Source: Streptomyces sp. Go-475 (GTDB taxonomy: Bacteria; Actinomycetota; Actinomycetes; Streptomycetales; Streptomycetaceae). From it: 64,000 bases of DNA. Below are positions 15,619-23,735 of the stretch, in pieces. Where the stretch lies: NCBI RefSeq assembly GCF_003330845.1, contig NZ_CP026121.1, forward strand, positions 186,001-250,000, written 5' to 3'. Positions within the stretch are counted from its first letter, which is position 1. The number at the start of each line of letters is the position of its first letter. Under the pieces are notes generated by a model. The model was given only the letters and a program-made list of their open reading frames with translations, had not been told where the DNA came from and did not search any database. A program made the position numbers and the translations under genes.

Positions 15619-16482
15619 TCAGGCCGTGGTGGAGGTGCCGCCGGTGCCCCGGTTGCCCGTCCGCTGCCCCAGGACCTCGTCGCGCACGCGGGCGCAGCTG
15701 CGGCTGATGAGGCGGGAGACGTGCATCTGGGAGATGCCGAGGCGGTCGGCGATGCGGCTCTGGGTCATGTCCTCGAAGAACCGCATGTAGAGGATGGCCC
15801 GCTCGCGTTCCGGCAGGCGGCGCAGGCCCTCCTTGGCGGACTCGCGGTCGACGACGGTGTCGAAGGACGAGTCGGCCGCGCCGAGGGTGTCGGCGAGGCT
15901 GTAGCCGTCGTCGTCGGCCGAGAGCTCGGCGTCCAGCGACAGGGTGCTGAAGCTGTCCAGGGCCTCGAGCCCGGCGCTGACCTCTTCCTCGGTGAGGCCG
16001 GTGTGGGTGGCGATGTCCGCCACGGAGGGCTCGGGGCTGCCCGGGTTCTGGGTCAGTTCACGGCGGGCCACCCGCACCTTGTTGCGCAGTTCCTGCACCC
16101 GGCGGGGGACTCGCAGGGCCCACATGCGGTCCCGGAAGTGACGCTTGACCTCGCCGGTGATGGTGGGCACGGCGTAGCTCTCGAAGGCACCCCGGCTCGG
16201 GTCGAACCGGTCGATGGCCTTGACGAGTCCCAGGGCGGCCACCTGACGGAGGTCCTCGATCGACTCTCCGCGGTCGCGGAAGCGGCCGGCGATGCGGTGG
16301 GCCATGGGGAGCCACAGCGTGACGAGCTCGTCGCGGACGGCTTCCCGCTCGGGACCCTCCTCCAGCTCCGCCATACGGGCGAACAGGGCCGCGGTGTCGG
16401 GGGCGTCGTCGTGGCGCCGCCGCGAGGCGGTGGTCGGCGTTTCGGGCGTGCCGGGACGGTTGGTGGGCGTTTCGATGAGCAT
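15619..16482 (-). CDS. SigB/SigF/SigG-family RNA polymerase sigma factor
   Basis: A 287-residue group 3 sigma factor. Region 2 shows LRQVAALGLVKAIDRFDPSRG and FESYAVPTITGEVKRHFRD. Region 3 is at VQELRNKVRVARRELTQ through TGLTEEEV. Region 4, with its helix-turn-helix, is LPERERAILYMRFFEDMTQS through GISQMHVSRLISRS. This is the stress and sporulation sigma family that recognises GNNT / GGGTAC-type promoters. It is normally held by an RsbW-like anti-sigma factor; one is encoded immediately upstream at 16682. The start ATG at 16482 lies within a normal-length N-terminus. The stressosome-like operon at 3744-9000 is a plausible input. Confidence 0.94.
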   Translation of the reverse strand: MLIETPTNRPGTPETPTTASRRRHDDAPDTAALFARMAELEEGPEREAVRDELVTLWLPMAHRIAGRFRDRGESIEDLRQVAALGLVKAIDRFDPSRGAFESYAVPTITGEVKRHFRDRMWALRVPRRVQELRNKVRVARRELTQNPGSPEPSVADIATHTGLTEEEVSAGLEALDSFSTLSLDAELSADDDGYSLADTLGAADSSFDTVVDRESAKEGLRRLPERERAILYMRFFEDMTQSRIADRLGISQMHVSRLISRSCARVRDEVLGQRTGNRGTGGTSTTA

Positions 16483-16681
16483 GCGGATACGCTCCTGAAC
16501 GGTCGTTTCAGGGACTTACCGCGGGAGGGTCACGCCCGGATCGCCTCGACGGCCTCCGGGGCAGTCATACCGCTCCCGCTGGCGCGCCTCCGGTCCGAAG
16601 CACGAAACTGCGTCTGCCCTGCCACCGGTGGAACAAACTCCGCTTTGCTTCGCAATCTGCCGGGGACCTTGTCACGGCTGC

Positions 16682-17101
16682 TCAGGACAGGGGTACGACG
16701 GCGGTGATGCACTTGCCGCCGGCGGGCAGGTCCGACACGCGGACGTCGCGGGAGAGCCGGCAGACGATGGGCCAGCCGTGGCCGCCGTGCCGCAGCCGTC
16801 CGTGCGGATCGGCGCGGGGCGGGGTCACGGGCAGTTCGTCGCTGCGGTCGCTCACCGAGACGCGCACGCCGGGGCCGTCGATGTCCACCTGGAAGTCGGT
16901 GACGCCGCCGCCGTGCAGGATCGCGTTGGTGGTCAGCTCCGAGGCCACGAGCAGCGCGTCGGACAGGGCGTCCGCGTCGCACGGGGTGTGGGTGGCACGG
17001 CACCGTTCGGCCACGGCGCGCTCCACCGCCCGGCGCGCCTCGGCGGGTTTGCACGGCCGGGCCCGGTTCGCGCCGGGCGGCTCGAATACGGATTCGATCA
17101 T
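16682..17101 (-). CDS. RsbW-like ATP-binding anti-sigma factor
   Basis: A 139-residue GHKL ATPase with N-box ASELTTNAILHGGG and G2-like LRHGGHGWPIVCRLS, ending ITAVVPLS. It resembles Streptomyces anti-sigma/serine kinases of about this length. The ATG at 17101 is chosen because GAGGAGCAC sits directly before it; an ATG at 17116 would add five residues. It is encoded about 200 bases upstream of the sigma factor on the same strand, making it the best local candidate for that factor's anti-sigma partner, although a G1 motif is poorly conserved. Confidence 0.85.
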   Translation of the reverse strand: MIESVFEPPGANRARPCKPAEARRAVERAVAERCRATHTPCDADALSDALLVASELTTNAILHGGGVTDFQVDIDGPGVRVSVSDRSDELPVTPPRADPHGRLRHGGHGWPIVCRLSRDVRVSDLPAGGKCITAVVPLS

Positions 17102-17386
17102 GTGCTCCTCGCACATCCTGCAGCTCCCTGGTCGGTGAAGACGGAAGCCGGATCCGGAGCGCGTTCCGCGGCCGCCCGCACGGGCACACCTGGGCCCGCG
17201 GACCCGCTGCTTCCTCAACCTGCCGCGGCGTTCGGGGCGCGCACCGCGCGAGCGCCGCGGGTCTCTCTCTTCGGCTCACCTCTCCCCGCACCTGCAAACC
17301 TCCGGCAGGCGCAGAAGCCGCGAGAACACCTCGAACGGCCGTGAGTCGGGTGCCATCTCCGCGCGCCGTCGGGGTACGCGGAGCGC

Positions 17387-17608
17387 ATGACCGATGTGGT
17401 GGATTCCGATGAACTGCTGCGGCGCATCCAGCGCGCGAGGGACTGCGCGGTGCGGGAGGAGCGTGCGTGGCGGAGCAGGAGCGAGGAACTGGGGGCGACC
17501 GACCCGCAGGGCGCCCGGGACGCGACGGTGCGGCGGATGTCGTACGAGGCGGTGCTGACCGTGCTGGACGAGATCGTGACCCCGGGCAAACACACGGCGG
17601 AGGGCTGA
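17387..17608 (+). CDS. Small hypothetical protein (73 aa)
   Basis: MTDVVDSDELLRRIQRARD begins a 73-residue, highly charged helical protein with alternating Arg and Glu (AVREERAWRSRSEEL). There is no signal peptide or membrane segment. The ATG is preceded by GCGGAGCGC. Codon bias is normal for the region. It precedes the PLP decarboxylase by 69 bases on the same strand. I do not recognise a family; short proteins of this kind are common in Streptomyces. Confidence 0.6.
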   Translation: MTDVVDSDELLRRIQRARDCAVREERAWRSRSEELGATDPQGARDATVRRMSYEAVLTVLDEIVTPGKHTAEG

Positions 17609-17677
17609 CCGGGCGGGGCCGGGTCAGGTGCGCGGCCCGGCTGATTGCCGGGGCCGGTGCCGGGAACCCGGGTGCGC

Positions 17678-19156
17678 ATGACAGTCGACCACACCGAAGC
17701 ACCGGTCCTGGAAGCCCTGGAGGCGTACCGCTGCAAGGGGCATCTGTCGTTCACGCCGCCGGGGCACAAGCAGGCCCGCGGCGCCGACCCGGAGGTCCGC
17801 GAGGTCCTCGGTGACGCGGTGTTCCTGGGGGACGTGCTCGCCTCGGGCGGTCTGGACGACCGGCTCACCCGGGGCCGGGTGCTGCGGCGCGCGCAGGAGC
17901 TGATGGCCGACGCGGTGCACGCGGAGCACACGTTCTTCAGCACGTGCGGGAGTTCCCTGTCGGTGAAGGCGGCGATGCTGTCGGTGGCGGGGCCGCACGA
18001 GAAGCTGCTGATCGGGCGTGATGCCCACAAGTCGGTGGTGGCGGGGCTGATCATCTCCGGTATCGAGCCGGTCTGGGTCGAGCCCCGCTGGGACGCCGAG
18101 CGGCATCTGGCCCATCCGCCGTCCGCCGAGGACTTCGACCGGGCCTTCGAGGCCCATCCGGACGCGCGGGGCGCCCTGATCACGAGCCCCACGCCGTACG
18201 GCGGCTGCGCGGATCTGCGGGCGGTCGCCGAGGTGTGCCACCGGCGCTCGCGGCCGCTGATCGTGGACGAGGCCTGGGGCGCGCATCTGCCGTTCCATCC
18301 CGACCTGCCGTCCTGGGCGATGGACGCGGGCGCGGACATCTGTGTGACCAGCATCCACAAGATGGGCAGCGGTCTGGAGCAGGGTTCCGTCTTCCACCTC
18401 CAGGGCGACCTGGTCCCGCCGGCGCTGCTGGGGATGCGGGCCGATCTGCTGGGCACCACGAGCCCGTCGTCGCTGATCTTCGCGGGCCTGGACGGCTGGC
18501 GGCGGCAGATGGCGCTGCACGGCAAGGAGCTGATGGGCGGGGCGCTGGACCTCGCGGCCGAGGTGCGGGCCGCCATCGAGGGGATCGACGGGCTGCACGT
18601 CAACGGCCGGGACGACTTCTGCGGCCCGGGGCTGTCCGACGACCTCGACCCGCTGCCGGGCGTCATCGACCTCACGGGGCTGGGCATCACGGGCTTCCAG
18701 GCGGCGGACTGGCTGCGCGAGCACCGGCACATCGACGCGCATCTGGTGGACCACCGCCGTATCGGCGCGCAGATCACCCATGGCGACGACCGGGAGACGA
18801 CCGGGGAACTGCTGGAGGCGCTGCGGGACCTCGCGCGCGCCGCGCGGGACCTGCCCCGGGCGCCGCGGGTGGAGGTGCCGTCGCCGGCGGGGCTGCGGAT
18901 GGAGCAGGCGGTGCTGCCCCGCGACGCGTTCTTCGGCCCGGCCGAGGACGTGCCGGTGGCGCGGGCGGCGGGACGGGTCGCGGCGGAGATGATCACGCCG
19001 TATCCCCCGGGCATCCCGGCGGTCCTTCCCGGCGAGCGCCTCACGGAGCCGGTGCTGGCGTATCTGCGCACGGGGCTGGAGGCGGGCATGCACCTCCCCG
19101 ACCCGACGGACCCGGAGTTGGAGACGATCCGGGTGGTCGCGGAGCAGACGCGGTGA
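17678..19156 (+). CDS. Orn/Lys/Arg decarboxylase family PLP enzyme
   Basis: A 492-residue fold-type I PLP enzyme. HLSFTPPGHKQARG at the N-terminus and TFFSTCGSSLSVKAAMLSV form the substrate and phosphate regions. VDEAWGAHLPFHP holds the PLP-binding Asp and Ala, and SIHKMGSGLEQGS holds the Schiff-base lysine near residue 227. The C-terminal domain follows with EMITPYPPGIPAVLPGE. Family members decarboxylate arginine, lysine or ornithine to polyamine precursors; the substrate cannot be assigned. The start is uncertain: ATG 17678, with GTG 17672 as an alternative, and only a weak ribosome site. Confidence 0.9.
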   Translation: MTVDHTEAPVLEALEAYRCKGHLSFTPPGHKQARGADPEVREVLGDAVFLGDVLASGGLDDRLTRGRVLRRAQELMADAVHAEHTFFSTCGSSLSVKAAMLSVAGPHEKLLIGRDAHKSVVAGLIISGIEPVWVEPRWDAERHLAHPPSAEDFDRAFEAHPDARGALITSPTPYGGCADLRAVAEVCHRRSRPLIVDEAWGAHLPFHPDLPSWAMDAGADICVTSIHKMGSGLEQGSVFHLQGDLVPPALLGMRADLLGTTSPSSLIFAGLDGWRRQMALHGKELMGGALDLAAEVRAAIEGIDGLHVNGRDDFCGPGLSDDLDPLPGVIDLTGLGITGFQAADWLREHRHIDAHLVDHRRIGAQITHGDDRETTGELLEALRDLARAARDLPRAPRVEVPSPAGLRMEQAVLPRDAFFGPAEDVPVARAAGRVAAEMITPYPPGIPAVLPGERLTEPVLAYLRTGLEAGMHLPDPTDPELETIRVVAEQTR

Positions 19157-19214
19157 CACCCGAGTGAAACAGGTCACGCAACCGGTTTCCGCCGTTCGTA
19201 CGCCGCGCCGGATG

Positions 19215-19316
19215 GTTTACCGTTCATTCATACGTGGTGACGGAGTCGACCGCCGTCCTCCGCGCACCACCGCTTACGGCCCTGGCTGGTTTCCCCCGTC
19301 CAGCCAGGGCTTTCTC
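19215..19316 (+). ncRNA. Candidate small RNA ending in a strong terminator
   Basis: Between the decarboxylase and cNMP genes, a 268-base gap carries an AT-richer start (GTTTACCGTTCATTCATACG, near 19213), a CCGTCCTCCGCGC stretch that would expose an anti-Shine-Dalgarno CCUCC, and then a perfect terminator hairpin with a short T-run. No ORF with a ribosome site fits this interval. It could equally be the 3' untranslated end of the decarboxylase transcript. The 5' end is a guess. Confidence 0.3.
19279..19316 (+). terminator. Intrinsic terminator
   Basis: Arms GCCCTGGCTGG (19279-19289) and CCAGCCAGGGC (19300-19310) are perfectly complementary with a ten-base loop and are followed by TTTCTC. It ends transcripts coming from the decarboxylase gene or from a small RNA in the gap. 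Confidence 0.75.
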
Positions 19317-19424
19317 ATGCCCCGGGAAAGTCGGGCACGCCGAGGTGCCCGGGGGCCCGCCAGCCGCTGAAATGGGCGTAGGGAAAGCACCGGTAGTCGA
19401 CCGCCCGGCGAAAGGCTCCGCGTC

Positions 19425-19880
19425 ATGACCAAAGCGATCAAACTCCTGACCGCCCTGCCTCCGCCCCAGCGCGAGCGCCTGATGGCACTCAGCCGGGAGG
19501 TGTCCTTCGCCGAGGACGCCCGGATCTTCGAGGCGGACGGCACGGCCGACCGCTTCTGGGTCATCCGCTCCGGCGCCGTCTCCCTGGACCAGCAGGTCAA
19601 CTCGCTGCAACGGGTCACCGTGGCCAACCTGGGCGCCGGCGACCTGCTCGGCTGGTCCTGGCTGTTCCCGCCCTACACCTGGGACTTCGGGGCGGTGGCG
19701 TTCAGCCCGGTGCGGGCGTACGAGTTCGACGCGGGGGCCGTGCTGCGGCTGTGCGAGGAGGATCCGCAGCTGGGGCTCACGCTGGTGCGGAACGTCGCCG
19801 AGGTGCTCGCGCACCGGCTGGAGATGACCCGGGGCAAGCTGATGGAGCAGTACACGCTGCACCGGCGCGGGGCGCTGTGA
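19425..19880 (+). CDS. Single-domain cyclic-nucleotide-binding (Crp-like) protein without HTH
   Basis: A 151-residue protein consisting of one cNMP-binding beta-barrel: FAEDARIFEADGTADRFWVI, SGAVSLDQQV and the phosphate-cassette-like LGAGDLLGWSWLFPPYTW, followed by the C-helix region RNVAEVLAHRLEMTRGKLM. There is no DNA-binding helix-turn-helix or fused enzyme, unlike Crp/Fnr. The canonical cassette residues (FGE...R-A/S) are not conserved, so cAMP binding is doubtful. The ATG at 19425 follows AAAGG. Stand-alone members are seen in actinomycetes beside redox or hypoxia genes; the role is unknown. Confidence 0.82.
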   Translation: MTKAIKLLTALPPPQRERLMALSREVSFAEDARIFEADGTADRFWVIRSGAVSLDQQVNSLQRVTVANLGAGDLLGWSWLFPPYTWDFGAVAFSPVRAYEFDAGAVLRLCEEDPQLGLTLVRNVAEVLAHRLEMTRGKLMEQYTLHRRGAL

Positions 19881-19893
19881 TGCCTCGGACCCC

Positions 19894-21186
19894 TCAGACC
19901 CGGTAGCGGCGCAGCGCCGGTACCGCGGCGGCCAGGGCCAGCATCACGAAGACGACCAGCAGTCCGCCGCCCGCGACGGCGGTGCGGGGGCCGAAGGCGG
20001 AGCCCGCGGTGCCGTGCAGCACGTCGGCCAGGCGCGGGCCGCCCGCCACGACGACGGTGAAGACGCCCTGCATGCGTCCCCGCATCTCGTCGGTGGCGGC
20101 GGACAGCAGGATCACCCCGCGGAAGACCATCGAGACCATGTCGGCCACCCCGGCGACGACGAGGAACGCCACCGCGACCCACAGGCTGGAGCTCAGTCCG
20201 AAGCCGGTGATGGCCACGCCCCAGACGACGACCGCCCCGATGACCATCAAGCCGTGCCGCCGGGCCCGGGAGAAGGTGCCGGAGAACAGTCCGCCGAGCA
20301 CCGCGCCGATGGGGATCGCCGCGAACAGCAGGCCCAGCGCGAGCCCCTCGCCGTACGGGGCGTAGGTCTGCGCGGCGAGCTGCGGGAAGAGGGCTCGGGG
20401 CATGCCGAGGACCATGGCGACGATGTCGGCGAGGAAGGACAGCAGCAGCACGGTGTGCCCGGAGATGTAGCGGAAACCGGCCGCGATCTCCTTCACGCCC
20501 GCGCGCCGGAGCGCCGTGCCGGCCAGGGGCGGCAACGACGGCAGCCGGTACACCGCCCACACCGTGACGCACAGCGCCAGGGCGTCGATGAGGTACAGCT
20601 CGGGCAGGCCGACGACGGGGATGAGGGCACCGGCGAGCAGGGGCCCGGCCACCTGGCCGGTCTGCATCACGGTCGAGCCGAGGGCGTTGGCCGCGGGGAG
20701 CTCGCCGGCCGGGACCAGCCGGGCGATGGAGGCGTTGCGGGCCGGTGCGTTCAGGCCCCAGAAGGCCTGCTGCAGCGCGAGCAGCACCATGAGCGCGGCC
20801 ACCGACTCCAGGCCCGCGAAGGCCTGGAGCCAGAACAGCAGCGAGGTGACGGCGATGCCGCTGTTGGTGATCAGCAACAGCTTGCGCCGGTCCATGGTGT
20901 CGGCGATCGCCCCGCCCCACAGCGCGAACACGACCAGGGGCACGAAGCCCGCCATGCTCGCCGCGCCCACCCAGGCGGAGGAGCCCGTGATGTCGTAGAT
21001 CTGCTTGGGCACGGCGACGGCGGTGAGCTGGCTGCCGACGGCCGTGACGATCGTCGAGACCCACAGCCGCCGGTAGGCGGGGCGGCGCAGCGGGCGCGTG
21101 TCCATGGCCCAGCGGCGCCAGCCGCGCCGCTTCGGCGCCTCCGCCTCGGGATCCCGCTGTCCGGTCGTGCTCTCACTCGTGTCCAC
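19894..21186 (-). CDS. MFS transporter (EntS/MFS_3-like)
   Basis: A 430-residue major facilitator with about 10-12 helices after a polar 30-residue N-terminus. The loop 2-3 motif GGAIADTMDRRKLLL is the family's motif A, and LNAPARNASIARLVPAGELPAANAL is typical of EntS-like (MFS_3) exporters. RYISGHTVLLLSFLADIVAM lies in the second half. Such proteins export siderophores, macrolides or drugs; the substrate is unknown. It converges with the cNMP gene and is followed on the same strand upstream by the LysE gene, with an 83-base gap. The start ATG is at 21186. Confidence 0.9.
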   Translation of the reverse strand: MDTSESTTGQRDPEAEAPKRRGWRRWAMDTRPLRRPAYRRLWVSTIVTAVGSQLTAVAVPKQIYDITGSSAWVGAASMAGFVPLVVFALWGGAIADTMDRRKLLLITNSGIAVTSLLFWLQAFAGLESVAALMVLLALQQAFWGLNAPARNASIARLVPAGELPAANALGSTVMQTGQVAGPLLAGALIPVVGLPELYLIDALALCVTVWAVYRLPSLPPLAGTALRRAGVKEIAAGFRYISGHTVLLLSFLADIVAMVLGMPRALFPQLAAQTYAPYGEGLALGLLFAAIPIGAVLGGLFSGTFSRARRHGLMVIGAVVVWGVAITGFGLSSSLWVAVAFLVVAGVADMVSMVFRGVILLSAATDEMRGRMQGVFTVVVAGGPRLADVLHGTAGSAFGPRTAVAGGGLLVVFVMLALAAAVPALRRYRV

Positions 21187-21269
21187 GCGCCGCCGCTTTC
21201 TCGATGCTCGCTACATCTTTTGGGCGGGATCACTATCGCACCAACCGCCGGTCACCGGGCGACCGTTTT

Positions 21270-21887
21270 TCAGCTTCCGATGATCAGCAGGGCACCCAGC
21301 ACGATCATGGTGGCGGCCACCAGGCCGTCCAGGACGCGCCAGGCGGCGGGCTTGGCGAGGAACCGGCCGAGCAGCCGCGCGCCGAAGCCGAGGGCGGTGA
21401 ACCAGCACAGGCTCGCCAGTACGGCGCCGAGGCCGAAGGTCCAGCGCAGCGGGCCGTGGTCGGCGGCGACGGACCCGAGCAGGAACACCGTGTCGAGGTA
21501 GACGTGCGGGTTGAGCCAGGTCATCGCCAGGCAGGTCAGCACGGCCCGGCGCGCCGATCCGGCCGCCTCCCCCTCCGTGCGCAGCGCGCCGCCGTCCGGC
21601 CGGAACACCCGGCGGGCCGCCAGGGCGCCGTAGCCGAGCAGGAACGCGCCGCCGATCCAGCCCACGGCCGTCAGGGCGCCCGGCCAGGTCACCACCACCG
21701 CGCCGACCCCGCCGACCCCGAGCGCGATGAGCAGGGCGTCGGACAGGGCGCAGATGCCGACGACGGCGAGGACGGCCTGGCGGCGGATCCCCTGGCGCAG
21801 GACGAAGGCGTTCTGGGCGCCGATGGCGACGATGAGGGACAGGCCGGTGCCGAAACCCGCGGCCCCGGCGGTGAAGGTGCTGGTCAT
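21270..21887 (-). CDS. LysE/ArgO-family amino acid exporter
   Basis: A 205-residue membrane protein with six predicted helices. The N-terminal motif GFGTGLSLIVAIGAQNAFVLRQG is the LysE/ArgO signature, with AMTWLNPHVYLDTVFLLGS in the middle. These permeases export basic amino acids such as lysine, arginine or canavanine. It diverges from a LysR-type regulator at 21957 across 69 bases. This lysE-lysG (argO-argP) arrangement supports the assignment and suggests induction by basic amino acids. The start ATG at 21887 matches family length. Confidence 0.92.
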   Translation of the reverse strand: MTSTFTAGAAGFGTGLSLIVAIGAQNAFVLRQGIRRQAVLAVVGICALSDALLIALGVGGVGAVVVTWPGALTAVGWIGGAFLLGYGALAARRVFRPDGGALRTEGEAAGSARRAVLTCLAMTWLNPHVYLDTVFLLGSVAADHGPLRWTFGLGAVLASLCWFTALGFGARLLGRFLAKPAAWRVLDGLVAATMIVLGALLIIGS

Positions 21888-21956
21888 GGCGTCGACGCTA
21901 CGGAGGGAGGCGTCTCGCGTACAGCTAAAGATTCTTACGTATCATTAGCACACGTG
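21888..21956. promoter_or_regulatory. Shared lysE/lysR regulatory region
   Basis: This 69-base divergent spacer is noticeably AT-rich around CTAAAGATTCTTACGTATCA (21925-21944) compared with its surroundings. It must contain both promoters and, by analogy with other LysE-LysG pairs, the LysR operator. No exact T-N11-A palindrome was fixed. Confidence 0.45.
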
Positions 21957-22856
21957 ATGATGACGGATCTCCCGCTGGACCAGGTGCGGACCCTGCTCGC
22001 CGTCGTGGACGAGGGGACGTTCGACGCGGCGGCGGCCGCGCTGCACGTGACGCCGTCGGCGGTCAGCCAGCGCGTGAAGGCCCTGGAGCAGCGCACCGGA
22101 CGGGTCCTGCTGCTGCGGACCAAGCCGGTGCGGCCGACGGAGTCGGGCGAGGTGCTGGTGCGGCTGGCCCGCCAGGTGGCCCGGCTGGAGCGCGACGCGT
22201 ACGCGGAACTCGGCCTGAGCGGCGCCGGGGAGCCGACGCGGGTGTCGGTGGCGGTGAACGCGGACTCGCTGGCCACCTGGTTCCTCCCCGTGCTCAGCCG
22301 CGTGCCGGAGGAGCTGCGGCTCTGCTTCGAGCTGCGCCGGGAGGACGAGGACCACACGGCGGCACTGCTGCGGGAGGGGGTGGTGATGGCGGCGGTGACC
22401 TCGTCACCGGATCCCGTGCCGGGCTGTTCGGTACGGGCTCTCGGGCGGATGCGCTACCTCCCGGTGGCCGCGCCCGGCTTCGCCGCCCGGCGGCTCGGCG
22501 GCCCTCTGGAGGAGGTGCTGCCCGGCGCTCCCGTGGTGGCCTTCGACCGGCGGGACGACTTCCAGGACGACTTCGTCCGCCGGCTCACCCGGGGGCGGAG
22601 CAACGCGAGCGCGCTGCGGCACTACGTGCCGACCTCGGAGGGTTTCGCCGCGGCCGTCACGGCCGGACTGGGCTGGGGCCTGCTGCCCGAGGCCCAGGCG
22701 GAGCCCCTGCTGCGCGGCGGCAGGCTCGTCCCGCTCGCCGAGGACCGGGCCACCGACGTGCCGCTGTACTGGCAGCAGTGGAAGCTCGACTCGCCCGCGC
22801 TCCAGCAGGTGGCCCAGGCGGTGACGGCGACCGCCGCGGAGGCGCTGCGGCCTTGA
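21957..22856 (+). CDS. LysR-family regulator (ArgP/LysG-like)
   Basis: A 299-residue LysR regulator. The N-terminal winged helix-turn-helix reads LDQVRTLLAVVDEGTFDAAA followed by ALHVTPSAVSQRVKALEQRT. A linker helix and an effector-binding domain from about residue 90 follow, with VSVAVNADSLATWFLPVLSR typical of ArgP/LysG. It likely activates the divergent exporter when basic amino acids are high. ATGs at 21957 and 21960 and a GTG at 21954 are all possible starts; no clear Shine-Dalgarno is present, so the message may be leaderless or short-leadered. Confidence 0.92.
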   Translation: MMTDLPLDQVRTLLAVVDEGTFDAAAAALHVTPSAVSQRVKALEQRTGRVLLLRTKPVRPTESGEVLVRLARQVARLERDAYAELGLSGAGEPTRVSVAVNADSLATWFLPVLSRVPEELRLCFELRREDEDHTAALLREGVVMAAVTSSPDPVPGCSVRALGRMRYLPVAAPGFAARRLGGPLEEVLPGAPVVAFDRRDDFQDDFVRRLTRGRSNASALRHYVPTSEGFAAAVTAGLGWGLLPEAQAEPLLRGGRLVPLAEDRATDVPLYWQQWKLDSPALQQVAQAVTATAAEALRP

Positions 22857-22912
22857 TGCCGGCGACTCCGCGGAAGCACTCGGGCGTGAAGCCGTCGACT
22901 ACCGCGAAAGCG

Positions 22913-23632
22913 CTACGGCCTTGACGCGCCGGGGCTGTCGCCCAGCCGGGCCGCCGCGCTGTCCAGCAGCATCTCAAGGGCCGTCGGACAGGCGCTGGTG
23001 AGCATGCGGGTGGCGAGCAGCGGGGCCGCTTCGGCGATGCGGGGGTGGGTGGTGGCGGGCAGGCGGGCGTAGGTCGAGCGCCACATCTCCTCGTCGGCCC
23101 GGAGCGAGGCGCTCGGCAGGGCCAGCGAGGCGGCGTCGAGCGCGGCGAAGGCCAGGCTCGTGTCGATGAAGGCGTGGTAGACGCGCACCGCCTCCGGCAG
23201 CGGGAAGCCCGCGGTGCGCAGCACGTCCAGGACCGCCTCGTCGGCGGCGAGTTCGTTGGCCCGGCCCGAGACCCGGCTCGCGGTGAGCACCGCCGCCTGC
23301 GGGTGCGCCACGTACGCGGCGTGGATCCGCAGCCCGAGGGCCAGCAGGTCCTCCCGCCACTCCCCCGTGCGCCGCCAGCCGTCGAGGGCCTGGCCGATGA
23401 GGGCGTCGCCGATGGCGAGCGTCAGGTCGTCCATGCCCCGGAAGTACCGGTAGAGCGTGCTCGGGTCGGCGTCCAGGGCCAGGCCGAGCCTGCGGGCGGT
23501 CAGTCCGGCGCTGCCGTGCTCGCGCAGCACGCGCAGCGCGGTGTCGACGATCAGCCGCTCGGACAGCACGGTGCCGCTCCTGGTGGGCCTGCGCCGGCGG
23601 CGTTTCTCCTCGGGCACCACGCGCTTGGGCAC
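22913..23632 (-). CDS. TetR-family transcriptional regulator
   Basis: A 239-residue repressor. A basic N-terminal tail (PKRVVPEEKRRRRRPTRSG) precedes the helix-turn-helix LREHGSAGLTARRLGLALDADPSTLYRYFRGMDDL. The C-terminal ligand domain (about 90-235) carries GWRRTGEWREDLLALGLRIH and is of the TetR_C type. The GTG at 23632 follows AGGAGGAGTCGTC. It diverges from a saccharopine-dehydrogenase-like gene at 23736, its most likely target. The ligand is unknown. Confidence 0.9.
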   Translation of the reverse strand: MPKRVVPEEKRRRRRPTRSGTVLSERLIVDTALRVLREHGSAGLTARRLGLALDADPSTLYRYFRGMDDLTLAIGDALIGQALDGWRRTGEWREDLLALGLRIHAAYVAHPQAAVLTASRVSGRANELAADEAVLDVLRTAGFPLPEAVRVYHAFIDTSLAFAALDAASLALPSASLRADEEMWRSTYARLPATTHPRIAEAAPLLATRMLTSACPTALEMLLDSAAARLGDSPGASRP

Positions 23633-23657
23633 GACGACTCCTCCTTATGCCAACGCC

Positions 23658-23687
23658 ATTGACCTTATGACAGGGGGCCGCGTTGTA
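23658..23687 (+). promoter_or_regulatory. Candidate promoter for the saccharopine-dehydrogenase-like gene
   Basis: TTGACC (23658-23663) and TTGTAT (23682-23687) are 18 bases apart, close to a housekeeping -35/-10 pair, in the divergent spacer next to a TetR gene. CTTATG occurs twice nearby (23643 and 23663), which might be operator half-sites. Confidence 0.4.
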
Positions 23688-23735
23688 TCTCCCCGGAGGG
23701 CGCGCCACGTTCTTCGCGACAAGGGAGTTTCTGTC

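Noticed and set aside
16483..16681. Possible SigB-type promoter for the sigma gene (GTTT then GGGCAG on the minus strand)
   Set aside because: The -10 element has two mismatches and similar weak hits occur by chance in GC-rich DNA, so it is not listed as a feature.
22843..22935. Near-duplicate GCTGCGGCCTTGATG / GCTACGGCCTTGACG around the end of the LysR gene
   Set aside because: Only about 13 bases match and no inverted repeats, genes or mobile-element marks accompany it; taken as a chance or small duplication.
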